A DNA stretch of 13,886 nt from the NCBI GenBank assembly GCA_902494295.1, contig CABUSL010000043.1, forward strand, positions 1-13,886, read 5' to 3'. This document shows positions 1-6,508 of this stretch, in pieces. How positions within the stretch are numbered: position 1 is the stretch's first letter; each line of letters opens with the position of its first letter. The translations under genes were made by a program, and so were the position numbers. Under the pieces are notes generated by a model. It was not told the origin of the DNA. It did not search any database and was given only the letters and a program-made list of their open reading frames with translations. Origin of the DNA: an uncultured Collinsella sp. (GTDB lineage: Bacteria > Actinomycetota > Coriobacteriia > Coriobacteriales > Coriobacteriaceae).

Positions 1-1
1 C

Positions 2-694
2 ATGATGAAGCTCATCGCCGCCGTAACCGGCGAGCCCCTGTCTCACCTGCTCGAAATGCCCGAGCATTATTGCCAGAGCTGCGGCATGATACTCACGCCC
101 GACGACTGCGGCACCGATGCCACGGGCGCCACGACCGACCATTACTGCAAGTGGTGCTACGACCACGGCAAGTACACCTACGACACCACCATGGAGGCGA
201 TGATCGAGGATTGCGCCCCGCGGCTGGCGCAAAACACCGGCATGTCGCTCGACGAAGCCGTCTCGCTCATGGGCGCCGTCCTGCCGCAACTGGAGCGCTG
301 GCGCACCGTGCAGGAAAACGAGGAGCGCTACGGTGCCGAAGCGCGGGCGCGCTATGGCGATGAGGCTATCGATGCGGCAAACGAGGCGCTGCTGGACATG
401 GATCCTCAGACATGGAACGACATGAAGGAACTTGAACGCGCTGTTCTGGGCCACCTTTCGATTGCCATGGGCATTGGCGACCCAGAGAGCAACGAGGCCC
501 ACAAACTTGTCGCAATGCACCGTCGATGGATTGCCCTTAACTGGGGACACGAGCCCCAAGACGAAGCATACCTGGGCCTCGCCCACGGCTATCTTGCCGA
601 TCAGCGCTTTGTTGACTACTACGACAAGCCCTGCGGCACCGGAGCCACGGCGTTTCTGGTACAGGCCATCGAGTCGTCGTTGACGCGCGCATAG
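2..694 (+). CDS. Zinc-ribbon and TipAS-domain protein, probably N-terminally cut by the window edge
   Basis: Residues are counted from the ATG at position 2. A putative zinc ribbon occupies residues 22-60, with Cys24, Cys27, Cys36, Cys49 and Cys52 and an aromatic tail. Residues about 95-225 resemble the TipAS ligand-binding domain (effector domain of MerR-type TipA and relatives): an ENEERYGAEARARYGD stretch, then a helix ending in a G-x-P-x-S-x-EA pattern, then aromatic-rich helices. The first 20 residues (KLIAAVTGEPLSHLLEMPE) look like the last helix of an XRE-type helix-turn-helix, where 'LgvsldeLl' is typical. The reading frame is open at the window edge, so the real protein probably starts upstream with a DNA-binding domain. 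If so, it is a ligand-responsive transcriptional regulator; if not, a stand-alone ligand or metal sensor. The ligand cannot be told. The TipAS-like call is fairly strong; the XRE extension is inference. Confidence 0.75.
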   Translation: MMKLIAAVTGEPLSHLLEMPEHYCQSCGMILTPDDCGTDATGATTDHYCKWCYDHGKYTYDTTMEAMIEDCAPRLAQNTGMSLDEAVSLMGAVLPQLERWRTVQENEERYGAEARARYGDEAIDAANEALLDMDPQTWNDMKELERAVLGHLSIAMGIGDPESNEAHKLVAMHRRWIALNWGHEPQDEAYLGLAHGYLADQRFVDYYDKPCGTGATAFLVQAIESSLTRA

Positions 695-745
695 ACCGCG
701 GCTGCTTTGGGTATTTCAATCGAAACCTCAACCGATTGGAGACCC

Positions 746-991
746 ATGGCTACTAATCATGAACTCACGCTGTACGTTATGACCGGCTGCCCGTATTGCA
801 TAAAAGTCAAGCGATTCCTTGCCGATAACGATGTGACCATCCCCGAGTGCAATATCTCGACCGATACCGAGGCCGAGCAGACGCTCATCGTCATCGGCGG
901 AAAACGCCAGGTTCCCTGCCTGTTCATCGACGGCAAGCCACTCTACGAATCGAGTGACATCATCGCATGGGTACAGGAAAACCTGCTCTAG
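746..991 (+). CDS. Glutaredoxin-family thiol oxidoreductase (CPYC)
   Basis: This is an 81-residue single-domain thioredoxin-fold protein. It has the classical glutaredoxin active site C15-P-Y-C18 after the first strand (LTLYVMTG), and the cis-proline element QVP (Pro57) before FIDGKPLYESSDI, which matches glutaredoxin/NrdH-type proteins in length and order. It likely acts in the cytoplasm as a dithiol reductant or deglutathionylase-like enzyme. Coriobacteria generally lack glutathione, so the electron donor may be thioredoxin reductase or another low-molecular-weight thiol (inference). Cys58 directly after the cis-proline and Cys35 are extra cysteines. The ATG at 746 is chosen because a TTGGAGA Shine-Dalgarno-like stretch lies just upstream; an in-frame ATG at 707 would add 13 residues that do not fit the fold. 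It lies 51 bases after the TipAS-domain gene and could be cotranscribed with it. Confidence 0.9.
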   Translation: MATNHELTLYVMTGCPYCIKVKRFLADNDVTIPECNISTDTEAEQTLIVIGGKRQVPCLFIDGKPLYESSDIIAWVQENLL

Positions 992-1032
992 CGTGCTATT
1001 GCGGTCGGCCGGCCCCAACGCCCCAACCCATA

Positions 1033-1132
1033 CGACCCAAACATGTACGTCAGCATCCAAAGTCGACATTTTTCGACATCTTTGGATGCTGGCGTACAGC
1101 TTTTTGTGGCTAGTCATTGGGGACGTTCTTAA
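1033..1132. repeat. Hairpin repeat, copy A
   Basis: This is the first of two copies of an approximately 100-base repeat; the second begins at 2112. Over the first 68 bases the copies differ at only two positions. Each copy contains 17-base arms (here 1046-1062 and 1080-1096) around a 17-base loop that itself holds the direct repeat TCGACAT twice. In this copy one arm base differs from copy B (T at 1050 instead of C), which leaves a G-U wobble rather than breaking the stem. After the stem comes TTTTT and then the shared block TAGTCATTGGGGACG. It starts 42 bases after the glutaredoxin stop, so it may also end that transcript. The type (REP-like or miniature mobile element) is inferred. Confidence 0.85.
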
Positions 1133-1196
1133 CCGGCTAATTGTTTGAGGCGACCTTTGGATTATGGCTGTTTGACGCCTCTGGAAAGGTTTCCAA

Positions 1197-1440
1197 GAGG
1201 GCTGTGGTCAAAAAAGGGCAAATATGAGTACTGCTACCTGTTTAGTAGCAGCGATTTTGATCACTTCAGGAACTATTCGACGTTCCACTCGTCCGCAGAC
1301 GACGTTATTTCTCCTCATATGTTCAATAAAAGCAGCTCCTAATGGGAACAAATCTCATCAGGTGCTGCTATTTATAGCAAAATAAATGCAACCATAATGG
1401 CAACAGTACTCATATTTGCCCTTTTTTGACCACAGCCCTC
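1197..1440. repeat. 244-base segment bounded by perfect 37-bp inverted repeats (MITE-like)
   Basis: Bases 1197-1233 are the exact reverse complement of 1404-1440 (37 of 37); the arms begin GAGGGCTGTGGTC and end TGAGTACTG. Pairing stops at both outer ends (A at 1196 against C at 1441). The 170 bases between the arms hold no plausible gene but do hold two small hairpins next to the arms: CTGCTAC/GTAGCAG starting at 1231 and GCTAT/ATAGC near 1365-1380. No clear target-site duplication is visible. Read outward-in, each arm would encode GLWSKKGKYEYC in one frame, which may be coincidental. A miniature inverted-repeat element, or two opposed insertions of one short repeat, would explain it. Confidence 0.75.
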
Positions 1441-1535
1441 CAGAATAGTCGCTGAGAACGACACTAAATGACAAAATCCGACACTTGGACGTTCTTATAT
1501 GAGTAGCCATTGAAGGACACCTAACGACTACTCCC

Positions 1536-1560
1536 ATTCGCGACACACTGTGTCGCGAAT
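1536..1560. repeat. Perfect 25-base palindrome
   Basis: Twelve-base arms reading ATTCGCGACACA and TGTGTCGCGAAT flank a single central C at 1548, with no mismatch. No T-run follows on either strand, so a simple intrinsic terminator is unlikely. It could be an operator for a dimeric protein, a cruciform-forming site, or a recombination or transposase-binding site. A second, weaker stem (CTGGTC/GACCAG, 1565-1587) follows 4 bases later. Confidence 0.8.
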
Positions 1561-1608
1561 TAAGCTGGTCCCATTACCGAAGACCAGTGAGAGTTCCTGC
1601 CCAGAATC

Positions 1609-1713
1609 TCGATAGCTTAATAAAGCGCTCCCCTCCGGAAGTTCAATGAGCATCCAAATTCCAAGCTGAAAAGCAAAGGAGTAGCGAAGCCGTCAATGCT
1701 CATTTCCTATCGA
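1609..1713. repeat. Nested inverted repeats, possible structured RNA or element end
   Basis: An outer pair TCGATAG (1609-1615) and CTATCGA (1707-1713) encloses an inner pair AATGAGCAT (1645-1653) and ATGCTCATT (1696-1704). The pairs are coaxial in order and would form a long-range stem with an internal loop and a 42-base apical part. No reading frame explains them. It lies upstream of the likely promoter of the ribbon-helix-helix gene, so it is probably not in that gene's leader. Confidence 0.4.
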
Positions 1714-1753
1714 ACAGGCGGGTCAAAACAAGCTAATTAGCCTGATAAACTGC

Positions 1754-1782
1754 TTGCATTTTTGTCTACAAAACTGTATTCA
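1754..1782 (+). promoter_or_regulatory. Likely sigma70-type promoter of the ribbon-helix-helix gene
   Basis: TTGCAT (1754-1759) and TATTCA (1777-1782) are separated by 17 bases. This sits in an AT-rich patch and leaves a leader of roughly 45-50 bases before the ATG at 1837. It is a motif match only. Confidence 0.4.
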
Positions 1783-1836
1783 AAAAGAATGCCCGTGAAC
1801 CATCGCTCGATATTATGCCAATCGATAGGAGGCGCT

Positions 1837-2103
1837 ATGGACGCTAAGCAGCTCGAAAAGATGATGGGGTTTGCTCCCGGAGAGTTGGAGAAAGCCGCAG
1901 AGGCATACGAAAAAGATGAGTGGCCGAAGGGTCGCACCATCAAGCTGGGAAGGCCGTCGATCTCTGATGAGCCAAGCGTTGTTTTATCGGCACGTGTGGG
2001 TGAATCGGTCCTTGAAGCCTTTGACGCAAAAGCAAAGCGCCATGGGCAAACACGCACAGAGCGACTCAGGGAGCTCATCACGCTCGATGCAATGATTGCC
2101 TAG
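1837..2103 (+). CDS. Ribbon-helix-helix (CopG-like) antitoxin-type protein without a visible toxin
   Basis: This is an 88-residue protein. The ATG at 1837 is set by AGGAGG at 1827-1832. Residues 1-40 are charged and helical (KQLEKMMGF, ELEKAAEAYEKDEWPKG). A GRPSISDEPS linker precedes a ribbon-helix-helix pattern from about residue 49: strand SVVLSARV, then helix ESVLEAFDAKAKRHGQ, turn TRTE, and helix RLRELI. This layout is common in actinobacterial antitoxins and small RHH repressors, which bind operator DNA as dimers through the strand. No toxin gene is adjacent: upstream is repeat-rich non-coding DNA, and downstream is hairpin repeat copy B, then a housekeeping gene on the other strand. It may be an orphan antitoxin, a leftover of a toxin-antitoxin pair, or a plain repressor. 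The RHH fold is well supported; the antitoxin role is inferred. Confidence 0.8.
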   Translation: MDAKQLEKMMGFAPGELEKAAEAYEKDEWPKGRTIKLGRPSISDEPSVVLSARVGESVLEAFDAKAKRHGQTRTERLRELITLDAMIA

Positions 2104-2111
2104 TCCCCCGC

Positions 2112-2245
2112 CGACCCAAACATATACGCCAGCATCCAAAGTCGACATTTTTCGACATCTTTGGATGCTGGCGTACAGCTTTTGCAACATAGTCATTGGG
2201 GACGCTCTTAAATGACTAGTCGTTAAAGAACGTCCCCAATGACTA
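2112..2245. repeat. Hairpin repeat, copy B, with a second 15-bp inverted repeat
   Basis: The first part (2112-2211) repeats copy A at 1033-1132. It has perfect 17-base arms at 2125-2141 and 2159-2175 around a 17-base loop with TCGACAT twice. Unlike copy A, it continues into a second inverted repeat: TAGTCATTGGGGACG (2190-2204) with its exact complement at 2231-2245, and ACTAGT near the centre. Copy A carries only the left half of this second repeat, so copy B is the more complete form. It fills the gap between the convergent RHH and dihydrouridine-synthase genes, starting 8 bases after one stop and ending 1 base from the other. It could serve as a two-way terminator, although neither strand has a strong T-run after the second stem. 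Confidence 0.85.
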
Positions 2246-2246
2246 A

Positions 2247-3200
2247 CTAGCCGTGGAAGCGGGCTATGGGCGCAAGTGACTGCTCGCGAAAGACGCGCTC
2301 GACGGCGGCGCGGTATTCGTCGACCTTTTTGGTCTTACGTACGAGCTTGTGAACGGTAGCGGGGTCAGCGAAAGCGCACTTGGCGTAGAACCACCACTCC
2401 TTCATACGAAAGACCGCGTTACCGCCAATCTCTTCTGCATAGGCCGCAAACAGCGTGTCGTGGAAACGCTGCAGCTCGGCTGCCGTGGCAGCAGGACCGC
2501 CCTTGACCATGCGAGCCAGAGCGGGGTTCGCGAGCAGGCCACGCCCCAGCATCACATGGCGCGTACCGGGATAGGCCTCCACCAGCGCATCCATATCCTC
2601 AAGATCAAAAATGTCGCCGTTGTAGGCGACCGGAAACGGCGCGCGCTCCAGCGTCTCGCCATAGAACTCCTTGCGCGGCGAGCCCGTATAGCGGTCCTTT
2701 TGCACGCGCGGGTGCACAATCAGCTCTGCCAGCGGCATGCAGCAATATAGATCGAGCACGCGCTCGTATTCGTCGTCGCTCTCCAGCCCCAGCCTGGTCT
2801 TTACCGATACCGGCAACGGCGACCGCTTGCACACATCACTCAAGAACACCTCGAGCTCGTCGAGATTGCGCAAGAAACCCGAGCCCTTGCCCTTAGCGAC
2901 AACCGTTCCCGAAGGGCAACCCAGGTTGAGATTGACCTCCCGATAGCCCATGTCGGCGAGCACCTGTGCCGCCCACACAAACTCGTCCGCGTTCTTGGAC
3001 ATGAGCTGGGGCACCACGTTGAGCCCTTGGTTGTTAGCCGGATCGACTTCCTTAAACGCCTTGCCGCCAAAGCGGTTTCCCACCCGCGGCGGCGGCAAAA
3101 ACGGCGTGTAATAGCAATCGAGCGCACCGAAGCACTCCGCATGCACACGACGGAACACATGCCCGGTAATCCCCTCCATAGGGGCCAACGAAAGGATCAT
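2247..3200 (-). CDS. dus: tRNA-dihydrouridine synthase (Dus family)
   Basis: This is a 317-residue FMN-dependent enzyme that reduces uridine to dihydrouridine in tRNA, in the cytoplasm, with NAD(P)H. It opens with the flavin-barrel start LAPMEGITGHVFR. The catalytic cysteine is Cys95 in NLNLGCPSG, followed by the usual glycine-rich GKGSGFL loop. The FMN-contacting SVKTRLG (Lys134), IVHPR (His163), YNGDI (Asn194) and MLGRG (219-222) all appear in the expected order. Length is normal. The ATG has a GAGAAGA ribosome site just upstream. The gene is convergent with the RHH gene and is separated from the ABC transporter by a REP-like palindrome, so it could be cotranscribed with the transporter or have its own promoter. 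Which uridine it modifies cannot be told from the sequence. Confidence 0.95.
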   Translation of the reverse strand: MILSLAPMEGITGHVFRRVHAECFGALDCYYTPFLPPPRVGNRFGGKAFKEVDPANNQGLNVVPQLMSKNADEFVWAAQVLADMGYREVNLNLGCPSGTVVAKGKGSGFLRNLDELEVFLSDVCKRSPLPVSVKTRLGLESDDEYERVLDLYCCMPLAELIVHPRVQKDRYTGSPRKEFYGETLERAPFPVAYNGDIFDLEDMDALVEAYPGTRHVMLGRGLLANPALARMVKGGPAATAAELQRFHDTLFAAYAEEIGGNAVFRMKEWWFYAKCAFADPATVHKLVRKTKKVDEYRAAVERVFREQSLAPIARFHG

Positions 3201-3227
3201 CTACTCTTCTCTCATATCAACGGACGT

Positions 3228-3250
3228 GACAAAGGAACTGTCCCTTTGTC
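3228..3250. repeat. REP-like 23-base near-perfect palindrome
   Basis: GACAAAGG and CCTTTGTC arms flank AACTGTC; all positions pair across the centre except one (A3236 with C3242). It sits in the 53-base gap between the ABC transporter stop and the dihydrouridine-synthase start, 3 bases beyond the transporter stop. It may stabilise or end the transporter transcript. A TGACAAAGG half-site recurs on the minus strand near 6593-6602, ahead of the transporter. Confidence 0.6.
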
Positions 3251-3253
3251 GCA

Positions 3254-6200
3254 TTATTCAGAGCGCAGGGCTTCTACGGGGTCTTTTTTGGATGCACTGC
3301 GGGCCGGCAGCAGACCGGCGACGACCGTTAGCAGCACCGAAATCGCGATGAGCACCAGCGCATCCTGCACGGGCAGGCTCATCAGGTTGGGGACCTGTTT
3401 GGCCGCAAGCGCCCATGCATTGACCGGGAAGCTCACGAGCACCACGACGACAACGGCAAAGACACCGGCGATGAGGCCCTCGATAAAGGTCTCGGCGTTG
3501 AACACGTTTGCCACGTTACGCTTCGACGCGCCAATCGCACGCAGAATGCCAATCTCCTTTTTGCGCTCCAGCACGCTGATATACGTGATGATGCCGATCA
3601 TGATGGAGCTCACCACCAGGCTGATACTCACGAATGCGATGAGCACCAAGCTGATGGTGTTCACAATGTCGGTCACCGAACCCATAATGATGCCCATGTA
3701 GTCGGTGTACGTAATTGCCCGATCATCGTGGCCGGCGGCTTTGACCTGCTTGTTATACGCATCGATGTGATCGAGTACGCGCTCCTTGGCCTCAAAGTCA
3801 CGTGGGAAAATCTTGACCGAGATGGGGTCCGCCTCGTCCGCATAGCCCAACGTGGTCAGATTGTTGTCGTAGGTGAGCTTCGAAGCCTTGGCATAGCTCA
3901 TCATGAGCGAACTCAGGTCCTCGGCGTCCGTGTTGAAATGGATGGCACGAGCAAAGGCGCTCGCATCCACGTGCATGGCGCTCGCCAGGTTGGCAAAACT
4001 CGAAGACATCTGCGTCGCCATCTGGTCCATAAGCCCCGCTGTGCCCGCCTTGAGCTGGGACGATACCGTCGACGCTATCTGCTCGCTGATTACCTTCATC
4101 ACCTGATCCATAGCCTGCTGCAGATACGGAGCCAGCTGCTTTTGCACATAGTCGGTCATCGCCTGTTGCAGGCGCTCGGCCAGGGCATCGCCGCCGAGCG
4201 CTTTGAGCTGGGCCAGGATTTGCTGGGCCGTGTCATCATTCTCAAGATACGTCGAGAATGCGGCAGAGAGCTTTGACGCGTCCTTAAGGTCCTCGGGCGT
4301 CAGGGCCTTAAACTGCTCCGACTGTACAAAGCCCTCAAACAGCTGGTTGGCAAGCGTTCCCACCTGCTGCATTTGCTCAGGCGTGAGCTCAAGACCATCA
4401 AAGATGCCCGAGAAATCTGGAGCCGGTGCTTGTGCCATGATGTCGCTGAAGTCGATGTCCTTGCCAACGTCCGAGAGGTCAATGTCCAACCCGGATAAGT
4501 CGATACCAGAAAGGTCCATACCGCCGGCCGCACCCGAGAGTGCAGACGCATCAAACGAGAACGCGCTCTTGAGCGCCGCCTCGTCCACGCTGAACATGCT
4601 GCTCAGATCCACGCCTTGTTTGGCCTCGCCTTGCAGTTCATCGAAAGACTTGCCCGTAAAGACATCCGTCTCGGGATGGGCAAGTTGCTCCTTCACAATC
4701 TGTGAATCGGCGGCGCGCTCCATAAGCTGGCAAGTCAGCGCATGCGTATAGGCAATGCCTGGAGACAACGCACTCGCGTTGGCGGTCTCGTCAGGTCGCA
4801 CCACGCCCACAATGCGCACGTCAATACCATCGGCAACCTTGGCGGCCATAAAGTCGGCGTCGCCAGACATGTCAGTCCACATGCCGGTCTCTTCGTTTTT
4901 GCGATACGCATCAGCCGGCGACAGCACCTTAAACGCGGTAGACAGCGCATCGTCGTAGGTAAAGTCGGTGCCGGTCTCGGGCGTTTCGACCCCACCGTCA
5001 GCCGTCATAGCGCTGTTTACCAGATCGTTGAGCTCATCGATATCCAGCGCACCGATGCTATAGAGCGTATAGTCGCCCACCGTGCCGCGGCTCGAAAGCA
5101 CCATCACGGCTTCGTTGGCGGACGTGGGCCAGTGACCAGCGACGACATCGTACTGGCTGTCGAGCAAACTCTGGTCGTCGATCATCTCGTTAAAGACCGA
5201 GGTTCCCATGGATTCCATGCTCACCGTTGCCGCCGAACTTGCGCCTCCGCTCATGGCCTCGGTCATAGCGTTGGGCACCAGCCGGACGGGCTTCTCGCCG
5301 CCCTTACTCGAACGATAGACAACTGGCGTCACGCCGTAGCCGTACTGGATGGCGTTGACCTCTTTGTCGATACCATCGCCACCGGCATCGAGCCATGCCT
5401 TAAAGCTCGTCATGTCGTTGGACTTAACGCTCGCAAACATATCCTTTACGGCCGTGACCACGGGAATCTTATCGGTTCCCTGAGCCTTGCCGTCGGTACC
5501 GTCGTCGGACGAATCCACGTTTTCAGGCGAGCCATCATCCGCAGCCCCCTGTCCGCCCATCATGGACGACAGGTCGTAATCCTGCTTGGAAATGGTAAGC
5601 GGGTAGCTCGAGAGCGTATCCTCCTCGACCTTTTTGATGTAGCCGTTTACGCCGTTGGACAGCGCAAGAATCGCCGCGATGCCGATAATGCCAATCGACC
5701 CCGCAAAGGCCGTCATGGCCGTACGGCCCTTCTTGGTCATAAGGTTGCGGGCAGAAAGCCCCAGCGCCGTCACAAAGCTCATCGAGGTTTTGCGCGTAGG
5801 CTTGGCCTCGCGGCGCGTGGCGTCAGCGACATCGAAGGGATCGGAATCGTCGGTGATCTTGCCGTCCGCCAGGTTGACAATGCGCGTGGCATATTGGTAC
5901 GCCAACTCGGGATTGTGCGTGACCATGATAACCAGGCGGTCGCGCGCCACGTCCTTGAGCAAATCCATGACCTGCACGGATGTCGTTGAGTCCAAGGCGC
6001 CGGTCGGCTCGTCGGCAAGGACGATCTCGGGATCGTTGATTAGGGCGCGGGCGATGGCCACGCGCTGCATCTGTCCGCCCGATAGCTGGCTCGGGCGCTT
6101 GTTAACGTGTTCGCCCAGGCCGACTTTCTCCAACGCCTCGCGCGCACGCTGGCGGCGCTCGGCATGCCCCACGCCCGTGAGCGTAAGCGCCAACTCCACG

Positions 6201-6508
6201 TTTTCCAAAATGGTCTGATGCGGAATGAGGTTATAGCTTTGGAAAACAAAGCCGATGCGGTTGTTGCGGTAGGCATCCCAATCGCGATCGTGAAAATCCT
6301 TAGTCGAAATACCGTCGATCAGCAGGTCGCCAGAATCGAAATGATCGAGTCCGCCGATAACGTTGAGCATCGTGGTTTTACCCGAGCCCGAGGGACCCAG
6401 AATGGCCACGAACTCGTTATCGCGAAAAGACAGGCTTACGCTGTCGAGCGCCACCTGCGTAAACGACTGCGTAACGTATCTTTTGCAAATACCTTTGAGC
6501 TCCAGCAT
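3254..6508 (-). CDS. ABC transporter, fused ATPase and MacB/FtsX-type permease with giant extracytoplasmic domain
   Basis: This is a 1084-residue single-chain half-transporter. The ATPase is at residues 1-225: Walker A GPSGSGKTT (38-46), Q-loop Gln90, signature LSGGQ (142-146), Walker B EIVLADEP (161-168) and switch His198, matching the LolD/MacB class. One membrane helix lies at about 265-288. An extracytoplasmic region at about 291-945 follows. Three C-terminal helices lie at about 946-978, 1010-1034 and 1048-1068. The FtsX signature ERKKEIGILRAIGASKRNV spans 981-999, and the end KDPVEALRSE is typical. Such proteins usually do mechanotransmission or export of peptides, antibiotics or lipids rather than import. 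The extracytoplasmic part is far larger than MacB's and contains a DLSG/DLSD-rich stretch (664-690) and long amphipathic helices (about 705-850). ATG 6508 is preferred over 6541 because GGGGAGGAAG lies 7 bases upstream. The substrate is unknown. Confidence 0.93.
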   Translation of the reverse strand: MLELKGICKRYVTQSFTQVALDSVSLSFRDNEFVAILGPSGSGKTTMLNVIGGLDHFDSGDLLIDGISTKDFHDRDWDAYRNNRIGFVFQSYNLIPHQTILENVELALTLTGVGHAERRQRAREALEKVGLGEHVNKRPSQLSGGQMQRVAIARALINDPEIVLADEPTGALDSTTSVQVMDLLKDVARDRLVIMVTHNPELAYQYATRIVNLADGKITDDSDPFDVADATRREAKPTRKTSMSFVTALGLSARNLMTKKGRTAMTAFAGSIGIIGIAAILALSNGVNGYIKKVEEDTLSSYPLTISKQDYDLSSMMGGQGAADDGSPENVDSSDDGTDGKAQGTDKIPVVTAVKDMFASVKSNDMTSFKAWLDAGGDGIDKEVNAIQYGYGVTPVVYRSSKGGEKPVRLVPNAMTEAMSGGASSAATVSMESMGTSVFNEMIDDQSLLDSQYDVVAGHWPTSANEAVMVLSSRGTVGDYTLYSIGALDIDELNDLVNSAMTADGGVETPETGTDFTYDDALSTAFKVLSPADAYRKNEETGMWTDMSGDADFMAAKVADGIDVRIVGVVRPDETANASALSPGIAYTHALTCQLMERAADSQIVKEQLAHPETDVFTGKSFDELQGEAKQGVDLSSMFSVDEAALKSAFSFDASALSGAAGGMDLSGIDLSGLDIDLSDVGKDIDFSDIMAQAPAPDFSGIFDGLELTPEQMQQVGTLANQLFEGFVQSEQFKALTPEDLKDASKLSAAFSTYLENDDTAQQILAQLKALGGDALAERLQQAMTDYVQKQLAPYLQQAMDQVMKVISEQIASTVSSQLKAGTAGLMDQMATQMSSSFANLASAMHVDASAFARAIHFNTDAEDLSSLMMSYAKASKLTYDNNLTTLGYADEADPISVKIFPRDFEAKERVLDHIDAYNKQVKAAGHDDRAITYTDYMGIIMGSVTDIVNTISLVLIAFVSISLVVSSIMIGIITYISVLERKKEIGILRAIGASKRNVANVFNAETFIEGLIAGVFAVVVVVLVSFPVNAWALAAKQVPNLMSLPVQDALVLIAISVLLTVVAGLLPARSASKKDPVEALRSE

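Larger units (their letters stand above)
992..1836. other. Long gene-free stretch dense in inverted repeats
   Basis: No convincing protein gene was found on either strand across these 845 bases. Instead there is a chain of inverted repeats: hairpin repeat copy A (1033-1132), GAGGCG/CGCCTC (1147-1152 with 1176-1181), TGGAAA/TTTCCA (1182-1195), a 37-bp inverted repeat pair (1197-1440), GAGTAG/CTACTC (1501-1506 with 1528-1533), a perfect 25-base palindrome (1536-1560), CTGGTC/GACCAG (1565-1570 with 1582-1587) and a nested stem pair (1609-1713). The last 80 bases hold a likely promoter for the ribbon-helix-helix gene. The region is more AT-rich than the flanking genes, as expected for repeat debris or horizontally acquired DNA. 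Confidence 0.7.

Noticed and set aside
1145..1342. Possible 65-residue plus-strand protein, and a 62-residue minus-strand one at 1358-1546, both containing GLWSKKGKYEYC
   Set aside because: The shared peptide is simply the translation of the 37-bp inverted repeat arms. Neither has a ribosome site, and the rest has no protein-like pattern.
1033..2245. CRISPR-like array
   Set aside because: There are only two repeat copies about 1 kb apart, with no regular spacers and no cas genes.
4742..5989. Long 415-codon open frame on the plus strand
   Set aside because: It lies fully opposite the ABC transporter, whose motifs are unmistakable. The translation is His/Arg-rich and has no domain pattern, as expected of an antisense frame in GC-rich DNA.
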